A DNA stretch of 60,911 bases, taken from NCBI GenBank assembly GCA_027484685.1, contig JAIXSO010000029.1, positions 1 through 60,911 on the forward strand, read 5' to 3'. A program made the translations under genes and the position numbers. Shown here piece after piece: positions 15,921-23,962 of the stretch. The DNA comes from Bacteroidota bacterium (GTDB lineage: Bacteria; Bacteroidota; Bacteroidia; UKL13-3). The notes beneath the pieces are model-generated. The model made no database searches, was not told the origin of the DNA, and was given only the letters and a program-made list of their open reading frames with translations. Every line of letters begins with the position of its first letter. The stretch's first letter is position 1.

Positions 15921-16832
15921 TTAATTACTTCTTCTTCTTCTGGCTACTATTCGGTCTCTTGCAGGTAAAGTTCCATTAGCTGCGATGTTACCTTTTTCAA
16001 AAGATTCTGAAACATATTCATCATCGCAAGCATTGTGTATAATGTATTCGTATGAATTAATCTTCCAATTGCAATCTAAATTTTGAATGATGGCTTGTTT
16101 GCCAACCCATAAGGCTGTTTTAGCATCGTATACCAAATCCACTTTCACGTATTGAATTTCTCCTTTGCAATTTTCTATTTCTAATAGTATATAAGCTTTA
16201 CTAGCTAATCCTTTTTTCTCACTTAATTTCAAAGCTACGTATAAACCCAAAGCCGACTTTTCATTATTGATTACAATGGTTTCATCGCTAATGGTAAAAT
16301 TATTGAAGTCGCATGAATCTTTATGGTTTTCGTTAGTTGTATTTTTTGTTTGTAAATTTGGATTGAAACGTTTTTTTGTTCTATGATTACTGTTATTAGC
16401 GTTTTTGGTGTTTTTTAACTCAGTAAATAACATGGTATCGGTCGAAAAAGTATCGCCACAATTATTGGTTAATTCTAAATTGAAAGATAACAACTGCCAA
16501 GGACATTCTTTGTTACTAGTAATTGTTAAATTATTAGACCAATTTTTAGTTATAGTATTGTATTTTAAAGTAGATAAAACTTGTTTTTCATTTCCTTTAC
16601 AATCTTTTATTGTAACCCAAATATCAATAGATGAAGTTATATCACTATTGTTGGTTAAGGTGTAATCAAAATCTAAATGAATGCCTTTATCATTTTCTTT
16701 TACCAACACATTTCCTTGGTCAATTTTAAAAAATGAACCACAATTCACTTTTTTATTTTCATTTTTTTGCGCAAAACTTTGTAACGAAACAATAGCTAAG
16801 CCAATCATCAATATTATTTTATTTATTTTCAT
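15921..16832 (-). CDS. Secreted protein with two tandem homologous cysteine-containing domains
   Basis: A 303-residue protein with a signal peptide (ends QSFAQ). Two domains of about 105 residues repeat each other. The first starts at CGSFFKIDQGNVLVKENDKG and the second at CDFNNFTISDETIVINNEKS. Each carries an equivalent central cysteine (IKDCKGNEKQV against IENCKGEIQYV), a W-containing strand (NTITKNWSNN against DAKTALWVGK), then C-W (KECPWQLLSFN against LDCNWKINSYE) and N-x-C-[GD]-D. A low-complexity Asn/Thr/Lys linker joins them. The protein ends in a basic ARRRRSN tail. Conserved cysteines suggest one or two disulphides per domain in the periplasm or outside. The family is not recognised. 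Confidence 0.65.
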   Translation of the reverse strand: MKINKIILMIGLAIVSLQSFAQKNENKKVNCGSFFKIDQGNVLVKENDKGIHLDFDYTLTNNSDITSSIDIWVTIKDCKGNEKQVLSTLKYNTITKNWSNNLTITSNKECPWQLLSFNLELTNNCGDTFSTDTMLFTELKNTKNANNSNHRTKKRFNPNLQTKNTTNENHKDSCDFNNFTISDETIVINNEKSALGLYVALKLSEKKGLASKAYILLEIENCKGEIQYVKVDLVYDAKTALWVGKQAIIQNLDCNWKINSYEYIIHNACDDEYVSESFEKGNIAANGTLPARDRIVARRRRSN

Positions 16833-17340
16833 GGCACAATAGTACCACGCTTAAATTTTAAGTTTAATTGAAATTGATAAAAGACCAATAATTTGTAATG
16901 AACTGACAAATATGATTTATGAATATAGAATAATTTACAATAATAACAACAACGAATGCCTAAGTAGGAAGTGCTTAAACTAGCATCATCGCAAGGCACA
17001 GCCTGTCCAGCAAAGCGGGAAAGGGATCTCCAATTATGGAATACAAATACTCACTTGAAACTGCTTCTCAAGCTTTGGTATGATCGCATTGACGTTTGTT
17101 GCTAATGGAATGTTATAAGTTAAACAAGGAAGATGCCTCCGGCATGACGATGTGGGGAGTTGGCTTCTGGCCTCTAGCTACTGGCAAGATAAGTCGAATA
17201 AAGAACATCGATCACTTCGGCCGATAGCTATCGGCCTTCGCTCTGTGACCATAAAAGAATAATGAATACTTCTATTAGCTCAGTGACCGTTTCTGTTATC
17301 AATAACAATTCAACAATTAAGCAATTCAACCATCCAACAA
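16833..17340. repeat. Intergenic region with a second composite hairpin repeat
   Basis: No gene is seen. 16960-17158 repeats the composite found at 6003-6170: CTAAGTA.GAAGTGCT, ATCATCGC.AGGCAC, then TATGGAATACAAATACTC, GATCGCA.TGACGTTTGTTG and the ATGCC-TCC-GGCAT hairpin (17133-17145). Compared with copy 1 the left hairpin arm carries extra sequence (CCTGTCCAGCAAAGCGGGAA). From 17300 on there is a CAA/ATT-rich simple stretch of the kind also seen near 47420-47480. Confidence 0.65.
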
Positions 17341-18969
17341 TTACTTAACCTCTCTCACTTCAATCAAATAATTATCAATATCTACTTTAAAGTTTTCTTT
17401 GGTGGCGTATTGCAGTTCTACTATTTTCCAATGGCTAGCAGGAATAATGTATTCAAATTTGTTTTTACCTAACATTACTTTAATTGGCATTTCTAGTCCG
17501 CTTACATCGGTTTTTAGGCGATATTTTAGTTCTAGTTTATCATCTTTTTCTATAAACTGATATTCAAAAATAGGCAAGGCAGTTTTGCGTAAGTATTGGT
17601 TAAAAAATGGGGCAAAATTGTAACGAGTACGTTTACTGATATAATTTTCTACTTCGGCACTAGTAAGGGTTTGGTGCTTTAAGTCATCGTTTAATTCGTA
17701 TAACATATTAAACCAACAAGTATCGCTGTTAAGCATATTGCGCATGGTATGTAGCATCCAACTTCCTTTGTAATATACATCGTTATCGGTTCTACCATGA
17801 AAATATACATCGCGCGGAGCTATAATTGGCTCCAAATTTTTTATATGATGTCTTTGGCTATTTAAATATTTTACTGCTTTATCGTAACCTTGCTTAAACT
17901 CTACATATACTGATTCGCTGTAGGTAGTAAAACTTTCATGAATCCACATATCGGCATGGTCTTTCATGCTTAAGTTATTGCCAAACCATTCGTGGCCACT
18001 TTCATGTACTATTATAAAATCAAAGCCCCATTGGTTATTTGTATAATCGTTTCCATAAGCCACACAACTTTGATGTTCCATGCCCCAGTAAGGAGTTTCA
18101 ACCAATTTATAACCATCGTTCCAAAAAGGGTAAGGAGTAAAAAAACGTTCAAAACAAGCCATCATATCTTTAACTTGCTTAAAATGCACTTTGGCTTTTT
18201 GTTCATTTTCGCGCAGTACAAAATAATTTAAAACCAAAATTCCGTTTAGTGGACTTCGGTAATCATCTTGTATTTGCACATAATCGGCTATGTTAATGGT
18301 TATGTTATAATTGTTGATAGGGTAACTTGTTTTCCAATCAAATTGCGTGTAGCCATCGGGCAGGGGAGTGCGGCCTATTAGCTTACCATTACTTACTCCG
18401 GATAAACCATTTGGAACTTGTAAGTGCATAATCATGGTTTCGGCTTCATCGCTCAAATGGTCTTTACATGGTAGCCAACTGTATGCACCCAAACCTTCGC
18501 AGGCTAAGCCAACCCAAGGTTTATTGGCACTGTCTTTACTAAACACAAATCCACCATCCCAAGGTGCGTTTTTGGCTACAGGTGGATTGCCTTTAAAGTA
18601 AACCGTTATTGTTGCCTTGCTTCCTTTTTTTATAGTGGTGGGAAATTTTATAAAATATGCATTACTATCTTGCTCATATAAAAGTGGGGTATTTTCCATT
18701 TCCACTTTTTCTATTTGCATGGGTAATTTTAAATCAATTTGTATCTTGTTTAAATTGGCAAGTGCTAAAAAAGTAATACTGTTTTTGCCCGAAATGTACT
18801 TTTGGTCAATATTTACTTTTACTGTTATTTCATACATTTTTACATCAAAACTGCTGCGCAATTTGGTTAGCTTTCCGTGTAGGTAATCTTGTTTTGAAAA
18901 TGGCTGACTATAAACTATTTTAAAAATAGTAAGTAAAAAAAAACTTATTAAAACTCTTTTTGGCAACAT
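17341..18969 (-). CDS. M1 family metallopeptidase (aminopeptidase N-like)
   Basis: A 542-residue secreted zinc peptidase with an N-terminal signal segment (FFLLTIFKIVYSQ). Zinc motif HESGH at residues 322-326 with the downstream Glu345 in WIHE gives HExxH-x18-E. The exopeptidase substrate motif appears as Y-W-G-M-E-H (296-299) rather than the classic GAMEN, a common variant in this subfamily. The N-terminal saddle domain covers ~40-235. The protein lacks the large C-terminal HEAT domain of E. coli PepN, so it belongs to the shorter bacterial group. It follows a small secreted-protein gene by 7 bp on the same strand, implying an operon. The expected role is degradation of peptides outside the cytoplasm. 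Confidence 0.92.
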   Translation of the reverse strand: MLPKRVLISFFLLTIFKIVYSQPFSKQDYLHGKLTKLRSSFDVKMYEITVKVNIDQKYISGKNSITFLALANLNKIQIDLKLPMQIEKVEMENTPLLYEQDSNAYFIKFPTTIKKGSKATITVYFKGNPPVAKNAPWDGGFVFSKDSANKPWVGLACEGLGAYSWLPCKDHLSDEAETMIMHLQVPNGLSGVSNGKLIGRTPLPDGYTQFDWKTSYPINNYNITINIADYVQIQDDYRSPLNGILVLNYFVLRENEQKAKVHFKQVKDMMACFERFFTPYPFWNDGYKLVETPYWGMEHQSCVAYGNDYTNNQWGFDFIIVHESGHEWFGNNLSMKDHADMWIHESFTTYSESVYVEFKQGYDKAVKYLNSQRHHIKNLEPIIAPRDVYFHGRTDNDVYYKGSWMLHTMRNMLNSDTCWFNMLYELNDDLKHQTLTSAEVENYISKRTRYNFAPFFNQYLRKTALPIFEYQFIEKDDKLELKYRLKTDVSGLEMPIKVMLGKNKFEYIIPASHWKIVELQYATKENFKVDIDNYLIEVREVK

Positions 18970-18976
18970 GTTGAAT

Positions 18977-19582
18977 TTATTCAGTGGTTATTGATTTTAG
19001 AACATAATTGATAACATATTTGTTAAGCTTAGGTTCAAACAATTCCATTTGGGTATAAGTAATTTTTACAAATATACCTTTTGATTTTAAGATAGAAACA
19101 TTGTTTTCAGCTACTTCGGTTAGCCATAAAAACTCTTTGATTTTATTATTTTCGTTTTCAATTGTGATAGATACAAATTGATTTTGTTTAGTTTCTTTTA
19201 CCACACCTGAAAATTCAAACACTGTTTCACCTTCTTTTTTCTGAATTTGGTTATTAATTTCAGTTTGCATTAAAGATTTAAAAGAAGGGCAATTGCCCAC
19301 TAATTTTAAAGCAACTAAACGCCCTAGTTTTTCGCCTGTTTCTTTATTTAGTACGTTTAAATCAACATTGTAATCCTTTTTAAGTTCCTTTTTGTAAGGT
19401 TCAGCCACATTTATCATACAAATACCAAGTTCAGCTAGCGCTTCGTTTCTATTCATTTTTTTTGTGGTCTTTGCTTCAATACATCCGCATGTTTTGGTGG
19501 CTATTGAATCTAAAATATCTTGAGCATTAGCGTTTAGGCAGGCAGTAATAACAAGAAGTAGGAGGGTGAATTTTTTAATCAT
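18977..19582 (-). CDS. Secreted protein of unknown function preceding the M1 peptidase
   Basis: A 201-residue protein with a signal peptide (ends NANAQ). The first half, DSIATKTCGCIEAKTTKKMN then GICMINVAEPYKKEL and VGNCPSFKSLM, has four spaced cysteines of the kind seen in small Bacteroidota periplasmic proteins. The second half is an all-beta segment (VFEFSGVVKETKQNQFVSIT, FVKITYTQMELFEP). It starts the operon with the M1 peptidase 7 bp downstream. No enzymatic motif was recognised. Confidence 0.7.
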   Translation of the reverse strand: MIKKFTLLLLVITACLNANAQDILDSIATKTCGCIEAKTTKKMNRNEALAELGICMINVAEPYKKELKKDYNVDLNVLNKETGEKLGRLVALKLVGNCPSFKSLMQTEINNQIQKKEGETVFEFSGVVKETKQNQFVSITIENENNKIKEFLWLTEVAENNVSILKSKGIFVKITYTQMELFEPKLNKYVINYVLKSITTE

Positions 19583-19682
19583 AATTCAAATTAAAGATAA
19601 TTTTTCGATACTGAAATATTATTTTATAATAAACGTAAAAAAACATAAACTTGCGCATTAAACAAAAAATCTAATAAACTAA

Positions 19683-20501
19683 ATGAATAATTTACTTAAA
19701 GGAAAAAAAGGTATCATTTTTGGTGCTTTAAACGATAAATCAATTGCATGGCAAGTAGCTTTAAAATGCCATGAGCAAGGTGCTGAATTTGTGTTAACTA
19801 ACGCGCCAATTGCTATGCGTATGGGCGAAATAAATAATTTAGCAGCTGCTTGCGGAAACGCTCAAATTATTCCTTGCGATGTAACTAAAAATGACGAGAT
19901 GGAAAATTTAATCGATAAGTCGATGGAAATTTTAGGTGGTAAGTTAGATTTTATTTTACATTCAGTGGGTATGAGTATGAACATTAGAAAAGGCAATGTT
20001 TATACTAACCTAGATTATAAATTTATGCACGATACTTTGGATATATCGGCTATGAGTTTCCATCGTTTATTAGCTACTTGTTATAAAAAAGATGCTATTA
20101 ACGATTGGGGTTCAGTAGTGGCATTAACTTATATAGCAGCGCAGCGTATTTTTCCTGATTACAGCGAAATGGCTGATGCAAAATCGTTATTAGAAAGTAT
20201 TTCGCGTAGTTTTGGTTACCAATATGGTAAACATAAAAAAGTGCGTATCAATACCATTTCACAAAGCCCAACTAAAACCACTGCGGGTAGCGGTGTAAAA
20301 GGTTTTGGCGATTTCTTTGATTATGCTGAAGCATTGAGTCCACTTGGAAATGCCAATGCTGAACAATGTGCTGAATATTGCGTTGCTATGTTTAGCGATT
20401 TTACCCGAATGGTAACCATGCAAAACCTTTTTCACGATGGTGGATTTAGCTTTACAGGCTTTAGCCCCGATGTGTTTAACGTAGGTAAAGACGCAGAATA
20501 A
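19683..20501 (+). CDS. fabI: Enoyl-[acyl-carrier-protein] reductase (NADH), FabI
   Basis: Reduces trans-2-enoyl-ACP in the last step of each fatty-acid elongation cycle, in the cytoplasm. It has the divergent FabI short-chain reductase features: cofactor loop GALNDKSIAWQVA (15-27), D-V-T at 66-68, HSVGMS near 93-98, and the Y-x6-K catalytic pair Y160/K167 in IFPDYSEMADAKSLLES. The substrate-loop signature is INTISQSPTKTTAGSGV. At 272 residues it is normal length. It has its own strong terminator 20 bp downstream and is probably monocistronic. Confidence 0.95.
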   Translation: MNNLLKGKKGIIFGALNDKSIAWQVALKCHEQGAEFVLTNAPIAMRMGEINNLAAACGNAQIIPCDVTKNDEMENLIDKSMEILGGKLDFILHSVGMSMNIRKGNVYTNLDYKFMHDTLDISAMSFHRLLATCYKKDAINDWGSVVALTYIAAQRIFPDYSEMADAKSLLESISRSFGYQYGKHKKVRINTISQSPTKTTAGSGVKGFGDFFDYAEALSPLGNANAEQCAEYCVAMFSDFTRMVTMQNLFHDGGFSFTGFSPDVFNVGKDAE

Positions 20502-20522
20502 TTTTAAACTTTTAAATTCAAT

Positions 20523-20557
20523 AAAAAAGGCAGCTTAAATTTTAAGCTGCCTTTTTT
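20523..20557 (+). terminator. Rho-independent terminator of fabI
   Basis: AAAAAAGGCAGCTTAAA (20523-20539) pairs perfectly with TTTAAGCTGCCTTTTTT (20541-20557), giving a long stem with a T-run. Confidence 0.9.
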
Positions 20558-20592
20558 GTTTATGGTAAATTATTAAATTTGATAAACTGATT

Positions 20593-21024
20593 ATGAAAAA
20601 AATAGGAATCATATTATTGTTGGCAATGTTTAGTTTATTGCACTTGAGCTGCGGTTATAGCGGCTGTGGTGGACCTTACTATTACCAATATGATCCTTCG
20701 CCAGGTGTCCTAGTATCTTTAGATAAAAATTATGAAAGTGATAATTTAATGACGATAAAACTAATTGAGCCTAAGGTTTATTATCGCACCGAATCAAAAA
20801 CTGCCTTACCATTATTGGCCAATTACAATCGCATGGTTTTCGAAATTAGCAAACAAGATACCGTTTTAGATTCGTTGATTATAAATTATAAAATGAGTGC
20901 TGTTTATGTTCCTAGCGATAAATGTGATGAGGAAAGATATGAAGCACATGTTGAGATTAAACCAAGTTATTCTACTAGAAATTATTTTAAGTTTGGTTGT
21001 AAAGCCATAAACAGAAATTATTAA
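20593..21024 (+). CDS. Small lipoprotein heading a surface-protein operon
   Basis: A 143-residue protein with lipobox HLS-C20. The start of the mature chain is Cys/Gly/Tyr rich (CGYSGCGGPYYYQYDPSPG). The rest is beta-like with two further cysteines (SDKCDEERYE, FKFGCKAINRNY), possibly paired. Its TAA overlaps the next gene's ATG by one base (TAATG), indicating translational coupling. Function unknown; context suggests a partner of the two barrel-like proteins downstream. Confidence 0.7.
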   Translation: MKKIGIILLLAMFSLLHLSCGYSGCGGPYYYQYDPSPGVLVSLDKNYESDNLMTIKLIEPKVYYRTESKTALPLLANYNRMVFEISKQDTVLDSLIINYKMSAVYVPSDKCDEERYEAHVEIKPSYSTRNYFKFGCKAINRNY

Positions 21025-21695
21025 TGAAAAAAAATATATTTTTACTTTATTTTGTTATCTATTCTCTTAACTCTTTTGGTCAACTTCAAAGCCAAGAAAA
21101 AAGAAACAAACATACCATGGGTATTGGGCTACTCCCGTTAACATCAACTTTATTGATTCAAAATACCTATCATTTAAAATTAAATTATGGTTACTTCATA
21201 AAACCAAATGTAATTGGCTATGCATCTGTTTTTTACTTTAATAATGGGAAAGAATATCACGGAAATATTTTAGGTGTAGAAGGGGATGCTCAGTTTTCAT
21301 TAGTTGGAAATCAACTAAAAATGGGTATTAGGAAAATAAATAATTTTGAAACAGAGCAATCAAATAAATTTCATTCATATACGTTTTGGGGTTTAAGTTT
21401 TGCACGATCTACCTATGAAATAAAGCAAGATATTGCCGTTAAAGACTTTTTAGGTAATTTAGGATACGATAAAAAATACGATAATTTGTATTCATTATCA
21501 TATGAGTTTCAGTTTGGATTGATTTTTAAACTCAATGATAGGATAAATTTAATTCCTGCGTGTGGGTTTGGATTTGCAACCAATAATAATGTTTTGGTTA
21601 CTACAAAGCAACTTCCTGATATAGGTTTTACAACTCGTGGAATGGGGCCATTTTTTAATTTATCCATGGATTTATTTTATAACTTTAATAAATAA
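21024..21695 (+). CDS. Outer-membrane beta-barrel-like protein
   Basis: A 223-residue protein with a signal peptide (MKKNIFLLYFVIYSLNSFG-Q) and alternating beta strands typical of 8-10-stranded barrels (HLKLNYGYFIKPNVIGYASV, FHSYTFWGLSFARSTYEI, LYSLSYEFQFGLIFKL, FFNLSMDLFYNF). It is translationally coupled to the lipoprotein gene before it and 3 bp from the next barrel-like gene. No transport or enzyme signature is seen. Confidence 0.7.
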   Translation: MKKNIFLLYFVIYSLNSFGQLQSQEKRNKHTMGIGLLPLTSTLLIQNTYHLKLNYGYFIKPNVIGYASVFYFNNGKEYHGNILGVEGDAQFSLVGNQLKMGIRKINNFETEQSNKFHSYTFWGLSFARSTYEIKQDIAVKDFLGNLGYDKKYDNLYSLSYEFQFGLIFKLNDRINLIPACGFGFATNNNVLVTTKQLPDIGFTTRGMGPFFNLSMDLFYNFNK

Positions 21696-21698
21696 AGT

Positions 21699-22328
21699 AT
21701 GCAAAAAGTTTATACAATATTTTTATGTTTTTTGTTTATTTATTCAAATGGGCAAAAGAGAAAAAATGCCATAAAACTTGAATTATTATCGTTTAAAAAT
21801 AATTTTTTAGAAATTGGTTTAGAACATCAAATAGCTGAAAACAAAACCATTGAACTTACTATGGGTATAATTGGTTTAAATGCACCTAAATCTACAGGTA
21901 ATGAATATCAATCATACTTATACAAAGCCAATGGATTTTTTATTAAAACCAATTATAAAAAAGTTTTTTCAAATTTTATAAAAACCAATAAAACCGCTTT
22001 TAATGGCTTGTATTTTAGTCCTGAAATTGCTTACGCTCACTTTACAGAATCAAGAAAATGGACTATAAATTATAATAAAACTTTTAAAGAAAACAGCTCA
22101 GAATATGATATTAAAGCACTTGCTTTGATGTTTAATATTGGCGCTAAATATTGTATAAAAAATAGAATATTATTTGATGTTTTTTTAGGAGTTGGTAGCT
22201 GCTTTGACAATAGAAATAATGCAAGTGTGATATATGATGCTAAAGAAAATAACTTTATAGCCAGAAGATATTTTGAAACAAATAGGTTTGCTACTCAACT
22301 GGGATTGAAAATAGGATATCTGTTTTGA
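21699..22328 (+). CDS. Outer-membrane beta-barrel-like protein
   Basis: A 209-residue protein with a signal peptide (ends YSNG-Q). Strand-like segments are NNFLEIGLEHQIAENKTIEL, GLYFSPEIAYAHF, LALMFNIGAKYCIKNRILFD and a C-terminal FATQLGLKIGYLF ending in Phe, typical of barrels assembled by BamA. This style resembles DUF3575-like barrels, but I cannot confirm the family. It lies 3 bp after the previous barrel gene and 50 bp before the Gly-rich lipoprotein gene, so all four genes are probably one transcript. Confidence 0.68.
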   Translation: MQKVYTIFLCFLFIYSNGQKRKNAIKLELLSFKNNFLEIGLEHQIAENKTIELTMGIIGLNAPKSTGNEYQSYLYKANGFFIKTNYKKVFSNFIKTNKTAFNGLYFSPEIAYAHFTESRKWTINYNKTFKENSSEYDIKALALMFNIGAKYCIKNRILFDVFLGVGSCFDNRNNASVIYDAKENNFIARRYFETNRFATQLGLKIGYLF

Positions 22329-22378
22329 GATAAAATTTTGGCATAACTATTGGTAATCAAAAACTAAAGTTATACCAA

Positions 22379-23797
22379 ATGAAAGTTATTATAAACACAT
22401 CTATTTTATTAATTATAGTATGTTTACTTCATTCTTGCTCTCCAAAATTAAACCATAGCTTAAGCAGAAGTGCAATAATAAATGTAAATATTGTTCCTGT
22501 TTTTAAAAATCCAATAGAGGTAAGTAACTGTTTTTATTTAGGATTAATAGTAAAACAAAATAATGGCAAAGTTAAGAGAAAATTTATTGAAGTAGATGAA
22601 GCCGATTATTCAGAAACCGATAATAACTACATTGATAAAAACAGTTATTGGAATAATTTCAACATAACTACTTACAATTGTATATTCAATAATGGAAAAA
22701 TTACTTTTGATAGAAGTTATAATGTTCCAGCTTTTGTAGCTATAAAAATAAGTTCAAAAAATGGTATCACTTCCGATTCATTTGGAATACCAATACCTAA
22801 GATAAATGCTGTAAAAATTGAATACAAAACCAATACTACCTTATCTCCTTCTTTTAAGGTTCCATTCAATTTAGTAGCCTATTTCAATAATGACAAAAAA
22901 ATAGTAATTAGTAATAATAATAGTTTTGATGGTTTTGCAGGAAACTATAAAGTAAAAATTCAAAATAACCATGTCAATTATCCATATCTGTATCAAATAC
23001 CAACAGAAGTGGATTTTAAAACCAGTTTTACTGTTATTTGTAACCATGTTTTGGATACTAATCTTCACGATTCATTAAACATTCCTTTAAAATATGACGG
23101 GCAATACTTCTTTAGTTATAAAGGAGTAAATGGACAAAATGGAGGCAGTGGTGCTGATGCGTACAGAAGACTTAGAAATGGAAACGGAGAAAACGGTCAA
23201 AGAGGACAACAAGGACAAAATGGAGGTACAGGGCCTAAAGTGACTTTAATTTTAAAAAGTTTTTTTGTTGATTCCATTTTATATATCAAAGCTATTTCTT
23301 ACTCAAATGAAGAAGTTAATACTTGTATTATAAATCCACAATTGGGTAAGTTAACCGTTTTAAATACTGGCGGAAACGGTGGCTCTGGTGGCCAAGGTGG
23401 AGGAGGTGCAAATGGTGAAGACCAAACAGAAAAAACTTCAGCTGGAATTGGTGGAAGCGGAGGAGAAGGTGGTGATGGTGGCGAAGGAGGTAAAGGCGGA
23501 AGTTTTAAAGTTTTTGCCGATTCTGCTGCTTCTTTTTACTTTGATAGAATTGAATTAATTAATAATGGTGGTTATGGGGGCCAAGGAGGCCGAGGTGGTA
23601 AAAATGGATTATCTGGCAATGAAAAAGCATCAGGCGCTGGCTCCTACCTTTTACAGTCTTTAGTTAAATTAGTTTTTCCAGGGAGAGGGCCAACTGGAAT
23701 GTCGGGTTATAATGGCGAAAAAGGTGAAGACCCAATATTTGAAATTATTAGTAAAAAGGCCATTGAACAAATGGAACAACGGTTAAGAAAAAGATAA
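22379..23797 (+). CDS. Lipoprotein with collagen/PGRS-like glycine-rich blocks
   Basis: A 472-residue protein with lipobox LHS-C20, a beta-rich N-terminal region (~20-245), then three Gly-rich blocks: ~247-283 (GQNGGSGADAYRR, NGENGQRGQQGQNGGTG), ~333-375 (GGNGGSGGQGGGGANGED, GGEGGDGGEGGKGGS) and ~395-450 (NGGYGGQGGRGGKNG, GPTGMSGYNGEKGEDP). Between blocks are strands SFFVDSILYIKAISY and FADSAASFYFDRIELIN. Such G-G-x repeats form polyglycine-II or collagen-like structures on surface proteins. This is the last gene of the 20593-23797 operon. The function is unknown; a surface or adhesive role is an inference. Confidence 0.72.
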   Translation: MKVIINTSILLIIVCLLHSCSPKLNHSLSRSAIINVNIVPVFKNPIEVSNCFYLGLIVKQNNGKVKRKFIEVDEADYSETDNNYIDKNSYWNNFNITTYNCIFNNGKITFDRSYNVPAFVAIKISSKNGITSDSFGIPIPKINAVKIEYKTNTTLSPSFKVPFNLVAYFNNDKKIVISNNNSFDGFAGNYKVKIQNNHVNYPYLYQIPTEVDFKTSFTVICNHVLDTNLHDSLNIPLKYDGQYFFSYKGVNGQNGGSGADAYRRLRNGNGENGQRGQQGQNGGTGPKVTLILKSFFVDSILYIKAISYSNEEVNTCIINPQLGKLTVLNTGGNGGSGGQGGGGANGEDQTEKTSAGIGGSGGEGGDGGEGGKGGSFKVFADSAASFYFDRIELINNGGYGGQGGRGGKNGLSGNEKASGAGSYLLQSLVKLVFPGRGPTGMSGYNGEKGEDPIFEIISKKAIEQMEQRLRKR

Positions 23798-23810
23798 GGG
23801 AGTTTTTTTA

Positions 23811-23863
23811 GGTCGACTTTTAATAAAAATCTGAAAGCGAATAATATTTAACCTCTATAAGAG
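23811..23863 (+). repeat. 53-bp element, copy 1, with a small covarying hairpin
   Basis: A GGTCGACTTTTAATAAAAAT-type sequence ends in the hairpin CTCT-ATA-AGAG. The copy at 26563-26615 has CTCC-ACA-GGAG at the same place, a paired T-A to C-G change. The two copies flank the 848-residue protein gene in direct orientation. Confidence 0.6.
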
Positions 23864-23870
23864 TTTTGAT

Positions 23871-23897
23871 AATTTTTGATTTCTTTAATCAAAAATT
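23871..23897 (+). promoter_or_regulatory. Perfect 11-bp inverted repeat upstream of the first T9SS cargo gene
   Basis: AATTTTTGATT (23871-23881) and AATCAAAAATT (23887-23897) are exact inverse complements with a 5-base spacer. The right arm contains AATCAAAA 68 bp before the ATG at 23963, matching the position of AATCAAAA upstream of the three other cargo genes. It may be an operator or an attenuating hairpin. Confidence 0.45.
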
Positions 23898-23962
23898 TTA
23901 CAATAAAATAAATGATTAAAAAAATTGTTAATATTGTATAGAAAATTCCAAAGATTATAGAA

